DNA of 64,000 nt from Tropicibacter alexandrii. Lineage in GTDB: Bacteria; Pseudomonadota; Alphaproteobacteria; Rhodobacterales; Rhodobacteraceae. Every line of letters starts with the position of its first letter. The stretch's first letter is position 1. The position numbers and the translations under genes were made by a program. Positions 18,653 through 27,731 of this stretch are shown here, one piece after another. Under the pieces are notes generated by a model. It worked only from the letters and a program-made list of their open reading frames with translations. It did no database searches and was not told the origin of the DNA. Location of the stretch: the NCBI RefSeq assembly GCF_003667315.2, contig NZ_RCTZ02000010.1, forward strand, positions 1-64,000. Reading direction: 5' to 3'.

Positions 18653-19051
18653 ACTTTCGTCAATCGGTCCCGTATGATGCGCATCATTCTTTCTGTCTTG
18701 GCGGCCCTCGCCTTGGTTCTTTTCGGCAAGCCTGCCATGGCCGAGTTCCGGCTGATCATGGTCGAACAGCCCGGCTGCGCCTATTGTGCCGCCTGGGACG
18801 ACCAGATCGCACCAGCCTATCCCAACACCGAAGAGGGCAAGTTCGCGCCGCTGATGCGCGCCGACCTGCACATGGGTCCGCCCGAAGGCATCGCCTATGC
18901 GCGGCGCGTCAATTTTACCCCGACTTTCATTCTGGTGGATGACGGGGTAGAAATTGCCCGCATCGAAGGCTATCCGGGCGAAAATTTCTTTTGGCCGATG
19001 TTTTCGCAGCTGTTGCAGCAAGAAACGGATTTCGAACCGGCCACACAGTGA
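18650..19051 (+). CDS. soxS: SoxS, periplasmic thioredoxin-like protein
   Basis: 133 residues with a signal peptide ending AMA and a thioredoxin-like active site CAYC (C43, C46 from this start). In Paracoccus, SoxS reactivates the SoxY cysteine and is needed for full expression. The start is uncertain: ATG 18650 has TTAGG nine bases upstream, while ATG 18674 and ATG 18677 give a shorter signal peptide without a ribosome site. It is divergent from soxV and 19 bases before soxR. Confidence 0.88.
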   Translation: MTFVNRSRMMRIILSVLAALALVLFGKPAMAEFRLIMVEQPGCAYCAAWDDQIAPAYPNTEEGKFAPLMRADLHMGPPEGIAYARRVNFTPTFILVDDGVEIARIEGYPGENFFWPMFSQLLQQETDFEPATQ

Positions 19052-19070
19052 GCAATCGGGAAACATCGCC

Positions 19071-19406
19071 ATGGCACTTCCGGTCCTGGACACATCACTG
19101 AGCGACGAAGACCTCGACGAGATCGTCGAGAAGGCCACAACCGCGTCGTCCTTCCTCAAGGCGATCAGCCACGAGGGCCGCTTGATGATCCTGTGCCATC
19201 TCGTCACTGGCGAGAAATCCGTGACCGAGCTGGAGGAATTGCTGTCGGCGCGGCAAGCCGCCGTCAGCCAGCAACTGTCGCGCCTGCGGCTCGAAGGGCT
19301 GGTGGTCCCGCGCCGCGACGGCAAGGCGATCTATTACCGCCTCGCCGATGACCGGCCCAAGAAGATGCTGGAATGCGTCTACGAGCTGTTCTGCAAGGAC
19401 GACTGA
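19071..19406 (+). CDS. soxR: SoxR, ArsR-family persulfide-responsive repressor
   Basis: 111 residues with a winged helix-turn-helix (VTELEELLSARQAAVSQQLSRLR). C42 (MILCHLV) and C108 (LFCKDD) match the two cysteines (C41, C107) that form a tetrasulfide in Rhodobacter capsulatus SqrR; C102 is extra. Binding of persulfide or sulfane would release the repressor and open the sox operon. Its operators are the palindromes at 17185 and 18621. ATG 19071 was chosen over longer in-frame starts overlapping soxS. Confidence 0.95.
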   Translation: MALPVLDTSLSDEDLDEIVEKATTASSFLKAISHEGRLMILCHLVTGEKSVTELEELLSARQAAVSQQLSRLRLEGLVVPRRDGKAIYYRLADDRPKKMLECVYELFCKDD

Positions 19407-19445
19407 GCGCCGCACAGGCCCCGTGCCACGACACTTGCCGAAAGA

Positions 19446-19463
19446 CGCATACTTTCGCATACT
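19446..19463 (+). promoter_or_regulatory. 10-bp spaced direct repeat upstream of soxT
   Basis: CGCATACT-TT-CGCATACT: two identical 8-base copies exactly one helical turn apart, 37 bases before the soxT start. The arrangement suits a regulator binding tandem sites on one DNA face. Confidence 0.45.
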
Positions 19464-19500
19464 GGCCTGATCCGGCGGGGGACCGGATCGGGAGGCGTAA

Positions 19501-20556
19501 ATGCTCGACATATTGACGGAACACCACTTGGTCGCACTGATCGGGCTGGTCAGCGGCATATTGCTGGGGCTGGCGGCACGGCTGGGCCGGTTCTGCACAT
19601 TGGGGGCCATCGAAGACGCGCTCTATGGCGGGTCGCTGGTGCGGATGCGCATGTGGGGCGTCGCCATCGGAATCGCGGTGATCGGATCCTTCACCCTGAT
19701 GCAGGTGGGACTTCTGGCAGATGTCAGCACCTACTACTTGTCGATCCGCTGGATGCCGCTGGCCTCGGTTCTGGGCGGCCTCGTCTTTGGCTATGGCATG
19801 GCCCTGTCGGGCAATTGCGGGTACGGGGCGCTGGCACGGTTGGGCGGCGGCGATCTGCGCAGCTTCGTCATCGTGCTGGTCATGGCGGTCAGCACCTATG
19901 TGGTGCTGTCCGGCCCCTTGGCACCGCTGCGCGCGGCGCTGTTCGAGCAGGTGCCCGTGACCGGCGCCGCCCCGGGGATCGCGCATCAACTGGGCGGGCT
20001 GACCGGCCTGCCCGTCAACTGGATCGGCATGGCAATCGGCGCGCTGATCCTCGGCGGGTCGCTGTCCTCGGGCGCGCTATGGGCGAAGCCGGTGCAACTG
20101 GTCTGGGCCGTAGCGGTCGGCCTGTCGGTCGTGCTGGCATGGGGCGGCACGGCTTGGGTCGCGCGCACCGGGTTCGAGGCGCTGCCGGTCGTCTCGCACA
20201 GCTTTGCCGCACCGCTGGGGGAATCGGTCTTGTGGTTCATGACCGGCTCTGCACGGCCGCTGAGCTTTGCGGTGGGATCGGTCGCCGGCGTCTGGTGCGG
20301 CGCCTTCATCGGGTCGCTGATCAAGGGACATTTCCGATGGGAAGCCTGCGAGGACCCGCGCGAGTTGCGCCGCCAGATCATCGGCGCGGCTTTGATGGGC
20401 GGCGGCGCGGTGATCGCCTTGGGCTGTTCCATCGGTCAGGGCCTGTCGGCGTTTTCGGTGTTGGCGCTGTCCGCGCCCGTCACCTTTGCCGCGATCTTTG
20501 CCGGGGCGGCATTCGGCTTGCGTCAGCTGATCGTCGGGTTCCAGCCAGCGGAGTAG
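19501..20556 (+). CDS. soxT: SoxT, YeeE/YedE-family sulfur-compound permease
   Basis: 351 residues, strongly hydrophobic with about nine membrane segments in two related halves. The conserved cysteines of the YeeE/YedE (thiosulfate transporter) family are present in GRFCTLG, SGNCGYGA and LGCSIGQG. Placement directly after soxSR matches the soxSRT unit of Pseudaminobacter, where SoxT is required for thiosulfate oxidation. The 94-base gap to soxR contains a direct repeat, so it may have its own promoter. Confidence 0.85.
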   Translation: MLDILTEHHLVALIGLVSGILLGLAARLGRFCTLGAIEDALYGGSLVRMRMWGVAIGIAVIGSFTLMQVGLLADVSTYYLSIRWMPLASVLGGLVFGYGMALSGNCGYGALARLGGGDLRSFVIVLVMAVSTYVVLSGPLAPLRAALFEQVPVTGAAPGIAHQLGGLTGLPVNWIGMAIGALILGGSLSSGALWAKPVQLVWAVAVGLSVVLAWGGTAWVARTGFEALPVVSHSFAAPLGESVLWFMTGSARPLSFAVGSVAGVWCGAFIGSLIKGHFRWEACEDPRELRRQIIGAALMGGGAVIALGCSIGQGLSAFSVLALSAPVTFAAIFAGAAFGLRQLIVGFQPAE

Positions 20557-20573
20557 AGGGGGCTTTGCCCCCC
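20557..20573 (+). other. hairpin after soxT, start of a composite intergenic element
   Basis: A GGGGGC-TTT-GCCCCC hairpin starts two bases after the soxT stop but no T run follows. It forms the first part of the composite element described at 20557-20620. Confidence 0.5.
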
Positions 20574-20590
20574 GGCGCTCACGCGCCTCC

Positions 20591-20620
20591 CCCCACGGTA
20601 TTTCGGGCCAGAAGAAACCG
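20591..20620 (+). repeat. dispersed intergenic element, copy 1 (GGTATTT core)
   Basis: CCCCACGGTATTTCGGG followed by CCAGAAGAAACCG. Same core and layout recur at 34581-34612, 39234-39262 and 52765-52798 on the minus strand. Confidence 0.6.
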
Positions 20621-20624
20621 AGGG

Positions 20625-21212
20625 TCAGTCGAAATCGCGCAGGCGCGCGACGTAGCGGGCCAGCGTGTCGATTTCGAGGTTGATCCGGTCGCCGGTCTTT
20701 GAATGGCCCCAGGTCGTGACCTCCTTGGTGTGGGGGATCAGGTTGACGCCGAACGTGGTGCCGTCGACCTCGTTCACCGTCAGCGAGGTGCCGTTGAGCG
20801 CGACTGAGCCTTTGGGCGCAATGAAACGGGCGAGGCTTTCCGGCGCGTCGAAGGTGATGCGGGTGCTGTCGCCCTCGTCCAGCATCGCGGTGATCGTCGC
20901 GACCCCGTCCACATGGCCCGAGACGATATGCCCGCCGAGTTCATCGCCGACCTTCAGCGCCCGTTCGAGGTTGATCCTGTAGCCCTCGGCCCAGTCGCCG
21001 ATATTGGTCTTCGAGACGCTTTCGGCGCTGATGTCGACGTCGAACCAGTCCTCGCCGAGGGCGATCACGGTCAGGCAGCAGCCATTGCAGGCGATCGAGG
21101 CGCCGATCTCGATGCCGGAAGTGTCATAAGACGTGCCGATGCGGGCGCGCAGGTCGCCGCGATCCTCGAGCTGGCGGATTTCGCCGATATCGGTGACGAT
21201 GCCTGTGAACAT
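20625..21212 (-). CDS. ribE: riboflavin synthase alpha chain
   Basis: Dismutates two 6,7-dimethyl-8-ribityllumazine molecules into riboflavin. The 195 residues begin MFTGIVTDIG and consist of two tandem lumazine-binding barrels; the repeat boundary falls around residue 97 (ELGGHIVSGHVDG). ACNGCCLTV and LNGTSLTVNEV mark the two substrate sites. ribD, its usual neighbour, lies 4.8 kb away beyond a capsule cassette. Confidence 0.96.
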   Translation of the reverse strand: MFTGIVTDIGEIRQLEDRGDLRARIGTSYDTSGIEIGASIACNGCCLTVIALGEDWFDVDISAESVSKTNIGDWAEGYRINLERALKVGDELGGHIVSGHVDGVATITAMLDEGDSTRITFDAPESLARFIAPKGSVALNGTSLTVNEVDGTTFGVNLIPHTKEVTTWGHSKTGDRINLEIDTLARYVARLRDFD

Positions 21213-21266
21213 GGGGGCTCCTGTCTGTGATGCGGCCTTATTTTCGCCGGGATCAGCGGTTAATGT

Positions 21267-21285
21267 TTCCGTCAGGCAAACGGAA
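21267..21285. promoter_or_regulatory. inverted repeat in the ribE-kpsS divergent gap
   Basis: TTCCGT-N7-ACGGAA, 13 bases before the kpsS start. A candidate operator or leader hairpin for the capsule cassette. Confidence 0.35.
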
Positions 21286-21297
21286 TAGAACGGTCCC

Positions 21298-22590
21298 ATG
21301 AGCAACGCAACCGGAGAGAAACGGGTCTTCCTGTTCTTGCAGGGGCCGCACGGCCCCTTCTTCCACCGGCTGGGTGCGATGCTGCGCAAGACCGGGGCGG
21401 ATGTCTGGCGCGTGGGCTTCAACGCGGGCGACCGGGCGTTCTGGTTTCATCCAAAATCCTACATCCCGTTCCGTGGCACGCCGGATGACTGGCGCGCGAC
21501 CTTTGTTGCGCTGCTGTCGGAAAAGCATGTGACGGATATCGTGCTGTATGGTGACGTGCGCCGTATCCATGCCGAAGCGGTCGAGGAAGCGAAACGGCGC
21601 GGATTGACCGTTCATGTCTTCGAAGAAGGCTATATGCGCCCCTATTGGGTGACCTATGAACGGGGCGGCTCGAACGGGCATTCGCGGCTGATGCAGATGT
21701 CGATCGCGGACATGCAGAAGACGCTTGCCCTGTCGGACATGGAGGCCCCCCTGCCCCCGGCCCATTGGGGCGACATGCGGCACCACATCTTTTACGGCGC
21801 GCTCTACCACTGGTTCGTGATGTTCCGGAATGGTGATTACCGCAATTTCCAGCCGCATCGGTCGCTGACGGTGATGCAGGAATTCATGCTGTACCTGAAA
21901 CGGCTGCTCCTGATGCCGGCAAGCTGGGTCGACCGCGTGATCGCCACGCAACGCATCCGGCTGGGCGGATTTCCCTATCACCTATGCCTGATGCAGCTGG
22001 AGCATGACTCGAGCTTTCAGAAACATTCGCCCTTCAACACCATGCCAGAGTTTCTGGACATGGTCGTACAAGGCTTTGCGGACGGCGCGCCCGGGCACCA
22101 TCACCTCGTGTTCAAGGCGCATCCGCTGGAAGATGGCCGGTCGCATGTGCGCCGGGCGATCCGCGAGGCAGCCCACAAATACGGCGTGAAGGACCGGGTG
22201 CATTACGTGCGCGGTGGCAAGCTGGCGCAACTGCTCAACGATGCCCGCACCGCGGTCACCGTGAACTCGACAGCCGCGCAGCAGGTGCTTTGGCGCGGTA
22301 TCCCGCTGAAGGTCTTTGGCGACGCGGTCTATGCGAAACCGGAATTCGTCTCGACCCAGGCACTGCCGGAATTCTTTGCGACACCGTCGCGCCCGAACAT
22401 GCACGCCTACAAGGATTACAGGCGCTATCTGCTTGAAACCTCGCAACTTCCCGGTGGGTTCTATTCGGCGCGCGGGCGGCGGCAATTGCTGAGGCAGGTG
22501 GTCGACATGATGCTGGCGCCGGACGATCCCTATGACGCCCTGCGACGCGGGACCGCGGCACCACGGCAACAGTTGCGCGTCGTCCACTGA
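21298..22590 (+). CDS. kpsS: KpsS-type capsule beta-Kdo transferase
   Basis: 430 residues of the KpsS family, cytoplasmic glycosyltransferases that add the first beta-Kdo residue to lyso-phosphatidylglycerol for group 2 capsule export. The N-terminal VFLFLQGPHGPFFHRLG and the HVFEEGYMRPYW motif are typical. DVRRIHAEAVEEA is also recognised. The C-terminal half has VTVNSTAAQQVLWRGIPLKVFG. It opens a three-gene plus-strand cassette with wza and kpsC. Confidence 0.92.
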   Translation: MSNATGEKRVFLFLQGPHGPFFHRLGAMLRKTGADVWRVGFNAGDRAFWFHPKSYIPFRGTPDDWRATFVALLSEKHVTDIVLYGDVRRIHAEAVEEAKRRGLTVHVFEEGYMRPYWVTYERGGSNGHSRLMQMSIADMQKTLALSDMEAPLPPAHWGDMRHHIFYGALYHWFVMFRNGDYRNFQPHRSLTVMQEFMLYLKRLLLMPASWVDRVIATQRIRLGGFPYHLCLMQLEHDSSFQKHSPFNTMPEFLDMVVQGFADGAPGHHHLVFKAHPLEDGRSHVRRAIREAAHKYGVKDRVHYVRGGKLAQLLNDARTAVTVNSTAAQQVLWRGIPLKVFGDAVYAKPEFVSTQALPEFFATPSRPNMHAYKDYRRYLLETSQLPGGFYSARGRRQLLRQVVDMMLAPDDPYDALRRGTAAPRQQLRVVH

Positions 22591-22683
22591 CCCCGATTTC
22601 TCCAAAGGCTGGATTTTGCAGGCACTTCTCGATAGCGTGGGAAAAAAGGCAGGCAAAATAACAAAGGTCGAGGAGACCGAGCA

Positions 22684-23850
22684 GTGAAACACACCCGTAA
22701 TCGGTGGGCGCGTTCCGTCGCCCTGCTGGTCGCGACGTCGATACTGGCGTCCTGCGGCCTTCCGCGCGTTGGTCCAACGAAAAAGGAAATCTTCGCAGGT
22801 TCCGTGCAACGCGAAGGCGATGCCTTCATCGTTTCGGTCAATGACCGCGTGACCCGTGCCACCGCCGTCGTTCCGGCGCTTGGCTTTACCGAGGCATTCA
22901 AGAATGCCGGAGTGCTGGGATCCGACACGATCCGCGCAGGCGACACGCTGGGCATTTCCGTTTGGGAAAACGTCGACGACCCGCTTCTGGGCTCCGGCGG
23001 CGCGGCGGCAGGCGGCGGCGGTCCGGCCATCCTCGAAGAGGTGCAGGTCGACGGCTCCGGCTTCATCTTCATCCCTTACGCGGGCCGTATCCGCGCCGCG
23101 GGCAACACGCCCGAGGCGGTGCGCCGCATCATCACCGAGAAACTCGAAGACCAGACCCCCGACCCGCAGGTGCAAGTCCGTCGCGTGGCGGGGGACGGCT
23201 CGACCGTCAGCCTTGTCGGCGCCGTGGGCGGCCAAGGCGTTTATGCGATCGAGCGTCCGACGCGGACCCTGTCCTCGATGCTGGCGCGCGCCGGTGGCGT
23301 GACGATCGAGCCCGAGATTGCGCAGATCACCGTGTTGCGTGGCAATCAAAAGGGGACGATCTGGTTTCAGGACCTGTACGAATATCCCGAGTTCGACATT
23401 GCCCTGCGCGGCGGCGACCGCATCCTGATCGAACAGGACACCCGCGCCTTCACGGCGCTTGGCGCAACCGGCACGCAGGCCCGCGTCCCGTTCGAGACGC
23501 AGACCCTGTCCGGGGTCGAGGCCATCGCGCAGGTTGGCGGCCTGCTGTCGAGCACGGCGGACCCGACCGGCGTCTTCGTCTTCCGCAACGAACCGGCTGC
23601 GATTGCCAATCAGGTGCTGGGGCGCAACGATCTGGTTGGTGCGCAGCGCATGGTCTACGTGCTGGACCTGACGAAGCCCAACGGCATGTTCATGGCCCGC
23701 GACTTCGCGATCCGGGACGGCGACACGCTGTACGTGACCGAGGCGCCGTTCACCCAGTGGGACAAGACGATCTCGGCCCTGACCGGTTCGCTGAGCGCCG
23801 TGGGCACCTTGACCACGACCGCAGACGCGCTGTCTGGCGGCGGAGGCTGA
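22684..23850 (+). CDS. polysaccharide export lipoprotein, Wza/KpsD type
   Basis: 388 residues with a lipoprotein signal (LASC, lipidated at C24). The Poly_export domain has DTLGISVWENVDDPL, GFIFIPYAGRIRAAGNTPEAVRRIITE and two SLBB-like ligand regions. Wza-family proteins form the outer-membrane channel for capsule. GTG 22684 has GAGGAG 8 bases upstream. It lies between kpsS and kpsC. The matching KpsM/KpsT/KpsE transporter genes are absent here. Confidence 0.9.
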   Translation: MKHTRNRWARSVALLVATSILASCGLPRVGPTKKEIFAGSVQREGDAFIVSVNDRVTRATAVVPALGFTEAFKNAGVLGSDTIRAGDTLGISVWENVDDPLLGSGGAAAGGGGPAILEEVQVDGSGFIFIPYAGRIRAAGNTPEAVRRIITEKLEDQTPDPQVQVRRVAGDGSTVSLVGAVGGQGVYAIERPTRTLSSMLARAGGVTIEPEIAQITVLRGNQKGTIWFQDLYEYPEFDIALRGGDRILIEQDTRAFTALGATGTQARVPFETQTLSGVEAIAQVGGLLSSTADPTGVFVFRNEPAAIANQVLGRNDLVGAQRMVYVLDLTKPNGMFMARDFAIRDGDTLYVTEAPFTQWDKTISALTGSLSAVGTLTTTADALSGGGG

Positions 23851-23853
23851 CAC

Positions 23854-25887
23854 GTGTCCGACTTTGCGGACGCAGATCACGCCGGGGGCGACAACCCCCG
23901 GCGTCTTCATGTCTACAACGGTGGTTTCCTTTGGCAGCGCCGCCTGCGCCGCATCCTGTCGCTGGCGGGCTATCGGGTCAGCCTTGGGCGTCCCGATGCC
24001 ACGGGCTTGATCGGTGTCTGGGGGCAATCCCCCTATGCCGCGCGGGGCGAGGCCATGGCCGCCCGTACCAGCGCGGGTCTTCTGCGGGTCGAGGACGCCT
24101 TTCTGCGGTCTCTGCATCCCGGTCGTGCCGGAGAGCCGCCCTTTGGTCTGGTGCTGGACCGGACCGGTGTGCATTTCGACGGGCGCACCCCCTCCGATCT
24201 GGAAACCCTGCTCAAGACCCATCCGCTGGACGACACCGCATTGCTCGACCGGGCGCGCGGCGCGATGGCACGCATGGCCGAGGCGCACCTGTCGAAATAC
24301 AGCGCCACGCGTCTTGACCTGCCCCTGCCCCGGCCCGGCTATGTTCTGCTGATCGACCAGACACGCGGGGATGCGTCGGTACGCGCCTCCGGCGCCGACC
24401 GGAACCGCTTTCTGGAAATGCTGTTCGTCGCGCAGGAAGAAAACCCGGGCGCACGTATCGTTCTGAAGACCCACCCCGAAACCGGTGCAGGCTACCGCCC
24501 CGGCCATTACGAGGCTGGGGATGCCAGCGACCGGATCACCCTGTTCGACGCGCCCGTCAGCCCGTGGCAGTTGCTGGATGGCGCCGTGGCCGTCTACACG
24601 GTGTCGTCGCAAATGGGGTTCGAAGCCATTCTCGCCGGGCACCGCCCGCGCGTCTTTGGCCAGCCCTTCTATGCGGGCTGGGGGCTGACCGAGGACGAGA
24701 TGCCCGTTTATCGTCGCCAGCGCAGCTTGACCCGGGCGCAGTTGTTCGCCGCCGCAATGATCCTGTACCCACGCTGGTATGACCCGGCACAGGACCGGCT
24801 GTGCCAGATCGAAGAGGTGCTTGGCCATCTCGAAGCCCAGACCCGCGCGTGGCGCGAGGACCGTGCAGGCTGGGTCGCCAGCGGCATGCGGATGTGGAAA
24901 CGTGCGCCCTTGCAGCACTTCTTTGGACGAGAGGCGCGCGTCATCTATGAAGATGACGCCGTAAAGGCCTGTGAAATCACGAAAAAGACCCATCGCAGGC
25001 ACATGTGTTGGGCCGGTCGGGCGCAAGGTGATGTCGTCCGGGTCGAAGACGGTTTCCTGCGCTCGCGGGGTTTGGGGGCTGAATTGATCCCGCCGCTGTC
25101 GCTGGTCCTTGACCCTGTGGGTATCTATTACGATCCGACCCGCCCCTCGCAGTTGGAAACCCTGATAGCCCGGCGCGCCTCAGGTCTGCGACCAGACCAA
25201 ATCGAACGTTCTAGACGGATTTTGACGCGATTGACGGCCTCTGGTTTGTCCAAATACAATCTATCCGGAGACTTACCCACACTCCCCAGAGGGCGCTGCA
25301 TTCTGGTTCCCGGGCAAGTCGAGGATGACGCCTCGATCCTGACTGGCGCGGGCCAGGTGAACACCAACCAAGCGCTGCTGCAAGCTGCCCGTGACGCCAA
25401 TCCAGACGCGGTCCTGATCTGGAAACCACATCCGGACGTGGTCGCAGGACTGCGCAAAGGTCACGTGAACAATGCCGCGCAATGGGCTGATATCACGCTC
25501 GAAAACGCGGATATGGGGGCGCTACTGCGACAGGTGGACGAGGTCTGGACAATGACATCCCTCACCGGGTTCGAGGCGCTTTTGCGCGGCTGCAAGGTGA
25601 CGGTTCTCGGCGCGCCGTTCTATGCCGGCTGGGGCTTGACCCGCGATCTCGGACCGGTGCCCGCCCGTCGCAGCGCCGGGCCGCGTCCGACGCTGGAGGC
25701 GCTGGTCCATGCCGCGCTGATCGACTATCCGCGCTACCACGACCCGATCACCCGCTCGCCCTGTCCGATCGAAGTCATTGTTGATCGTTTGGAAACGGGC
25801 GCGATCCCACGGCCGGGCCCGTTCAACCGGACCGTATCGAAACTGCAGGGGCTGTTTGCATCCCAAGCCCATCTGTGGCGCCGTTAA
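23854..25887 (+). CDS. kpsC: KpsC-type dual beta-Kdo transferase
   Basis: 677 residues made of two homologous glycosyltransferase halves that extend the poly-Kdo linker by alternating beta-2,4 and beta-2,7 additions. The internal duplication is visible: PFYAGWGLT occurs near residues 271 and 588, and VEDAFLRS/VEDGFLRS near 70 and 395. GTG 23854 has GGAGG upstream and follows wza by 3 bases. A downward shift in GC in the middle of the gene (about 25170-25300) is notable. Confidence 0.92.
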   Translation: MSDFADADHAGGDNPRRLHVYNGGFLWQRRLRRILSLAGYRVSLGRPDATGLIGVWGQSPYAARGEAMAARTSAGLLRVEDAFLRSLHPGRAGEPPFGLVLDRTGVHFDGRTPSDLETLLKTHPLDDTALLDRARGAMARMAEAHLSKYSATRLDLPLPRPGYVLLIDQTRGDASVRASGADRNRFLEMLFVAQEENPGARIVLKTHPETGAGYRPGHYEAGDASDRITLFDAPVSPWQLLDGAVAVYTVSSQMGFEAILAGHRPRVFGQPFYAGWGLTEDEMPVYRRQRSLTRAQLFAAAMILYPRWYDPAQDRLCQIEEVLGHLEAQTRAWREDRAGWVASGMRMWKRAPLQHFFGREARVIYEDDAVKACEITKKTHRRHMCWAGRAQGDVVRVEDGFLRSRGLGAELIPPLSLVLDPVGIYYDPTRPSQLETLIARRASGLRPDQIERSRRILTRLTASGLSKYNLSGDLPTLPRGRCILVPGQVEDDASILTGAGQVNTNQALLQAARDANPDAVLIWKPHPDVVAGLRKGHVNNAAQWADITLENADMGALLRQVDEVWTMTSLTGFEALLRGCKVTVLGAPFYAGWGLTRDLGPVPARRSAGPRPTLEALVHAALIDYPRYHDPITRSPCPIEVIVDRLETGAIPRPGPFNRTVSKLQGLFASQAHLWRR

Positions 25888-26018
25888 CCTTGATTGACAA
25901 AGCCTTGCGATAGCCGTTTGGCAGACAAGGGTTTTTGCATTTGTCCACAGCATCTTTCGCGCTGCGGTGGATCGATCCGATCGCAGGGTAACCTGCGGTA
26001 AAGACGCGCAAAAGGCCG

Positions 26019-27116
26019 TCAACTCGCCCTATGCCAGATATGGTGCACGTCGTTTCCCTCCACGGTGAAATCCACAAGCTGGAAACGCGGCGCATCGGAC
26101 AGGCGCTCGACCCCCAATGCGCCTATGCCGGGATGGCCTTCGGCGCCCAGAACGAGGCCCGCCGTAAAGACATGCAATTCGTCGACGAGGTCAGCCGCCA
26201 ACAAGGCAGCGGCCAGTTGCCCGCCGCCTTCGCAAAAGACGCGGGTCAGCCCTTCGGCAGCCAGAGATTGCAACAGGGAAACCGGTTCGATGCGGCCCGA
26301 TGCGACTTGGCAGGGCAGCAGTTTTGCCCCGAGCCCCTCCCACGCCGTCCGCAACTCGCGGCGGGCTTCCGGCCCGTGACACAGCCAGACCGGCACATCG
26401 CGCGCAGTCCGGGCCAGTTGGCTCATCAACGGCAAGTCGATGTGCCGCGATGCGACGATGCGCACCGGTTGCCGCCTGTCGCCAAAGCCCCGGACGGTCA
26501 GCGCCGGATCGTCGGCCCGCGCCGTGCCCGCACCCACCATGACCGCATCATGAGACGCCCGCAGCGCGTGCACGCGGCGCCGCGCCGCCGGGCCAGTGAT
26601 CCACTGGCTCTCGCCGGTCGCTGTCGCGATGCGGCCATCGGTGCTCATGGCGAGTTTCAGCGTCACCCAAGGCCGCCCCTGCTCGATCCGTAGGAAGAAG
26701 CCCGCATGGTCCCGCAGGGCCTGCTCGGCCAGAACACCGGTCGTGACCGAAATTCCAGCGTGGCGCAGGCGTTCGAAACCCTGCCCCGAGACGCGCGGAT
26801 CGCTGTCCGGCACCGCCGCCACGACGCGCGCCACACCCGCCGTCACGAGCGCGTCGGCGCAAGGTGGGGTCTGACCGTGATGGGCACAGGGTTCGAGCGT
26901 GACATAGGCCGTGGCCCCTTGCGCGGCCTCGCCCGCCATGGCCAGCGCCTGCGTTTCCGCATGGGGGCGCCCGCCCGGCTGTGTCCAACCCCGTCCGACG
27001 ACGCGGTCACCCCGCACGATCACGCAGCCCACCGCCGGGTTCGGCCAGCATTGGCCCATCCCGCGACGCCCAAGCGCAAGCGCATGGGCCATGTGGCGCG
27101 CGTCGGACGAGGTCAC
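26019..27116 (-). CDS. ribD: bifunctional riboflavin deaminase/reductase
   Basis: Two-domain enzyme for two early steps of riboflavin synthesis. The N-terminal deaminase has the zinc motif HAETQAL and [14 protein letters not shown]; the C-terminal reductase has [24 protein letters not shown]. The 365 residues are normal length. Its start overlaps the nrdR stop by 4 bases, a linkage common in alphaproteobacteria. Confidence 0.95.
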   Translation of the reverse strand: MTSSDARHMAHALALGRRGMGQCWPNPAVGCVIVRGDRVVGRGWTQPGGRPHAETQALAMAGEAAQGATAYVTLEPCAHHGQTPPCADALVTAGVARVVAAVPDSDPRVSGQGFERLRHAGISVTTGVLAEQALRDHAGFFLRIEQGRPWVTLKLAMSTDGRIATATGESQWITGPAARRRVHALRASHDAVMVGAGTARADDPALTVRGFGDRRQPVRIVASRHIDLPLMSQLARTARDVPVWLCHGPEARRELRTAWEGLGAKLLPCQVASGRIEPVSLLQSLAAEGLTRVFCEGGGQLAAALLAADLVDELHVFTAGLVLGAEGHPGIGALGVERLSDAPRFQLVDFTVEGNDVHHIWHRAS

Positions 27117-27580
27117 TTCTCGGCCTGAGCCTCTGGACGCAGTTCCGAAACGAACTTGTCGAAATCGTCAGCCGCTTGGAAGTTCTTGTAAACACTGGCA
27201 AAACGCACATAGGCCACGGTGTCGATCCGGGCCAGCGTCTCCATCACGATTTCGCCGATCATCTTGGAGGGGATGTCGGTTTCGCCCATGCTTTCGAGCC
27301 GCCGCACGATGCCAGAGATCATCTGATCGATGCGCTCCGGGTCGATCGGGCGCTTTTGCAGCGCGATCCGGATCGAGCGTTCCAGCTTGTCGCGGTCGAA
27401 ATCCTCGCGCCGACCGTTGGTCTTGATCACCACCAAATCGCGCAACTGGACGCGTTCATAGGTGGTAAATCGCCCGCCACATGCGGGGCAGAACCGACGC
27501 CGCCGGATCGAAACATGATCCTCCGCCGGGCGCGAGTCCTTCACCTGTGTGTCAATATTTCCACAAAACGGGCAGCGCAT
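27113..27580 (-). CDS. nrdR: transcriptional repressor NrdR
   Basis: Represses ribonucleotide reductase genes in response to ATP/dATP. The 155 residues show a zinc ribbon (C3, C6, C31, C34) followed by an ATP-cone ([21 protein letters not shown]). It is the first gene of the nrdR-ribD pair. Confidence 0.96.
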   Translation of the reverse strand: MRCPFCGNIDTQVKDSRPAEDHVSIRRRRFCPACGGRFTTYERVQLRDLVVIKTNGRREDFDRDKLERSIRIALQKRPIDPERIDQMISGIVRRLESMGETDIPSKMIGEIVMETLARIDTVAYVRFASVYKNFQAADDFDKFVSELRPEAQAEK

Positions 27581-27731
27581 GGGCCGTCCCCCTCATTTTT
27601 TCCGCCGATTATGCCTCATGGCGTGGGTTGGCCCCACTTATCCACAGGCACTATAGGTCAGCCTCCATAATTTGGGTAGAGGGCAAATGTGGCCCCCAGA
27701 TCATGGGGCGCAAAACCGTGACATTCGCGAC

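Noticed and set aside
21982-25026. Very long open frame on the minus strand (about 1014 codons)
   Set aside because: It lies antisense to kpsS, the Wza-like gene and kpsC and has no recognisable domains; long antisense frames are expected in GC-rich DNA.
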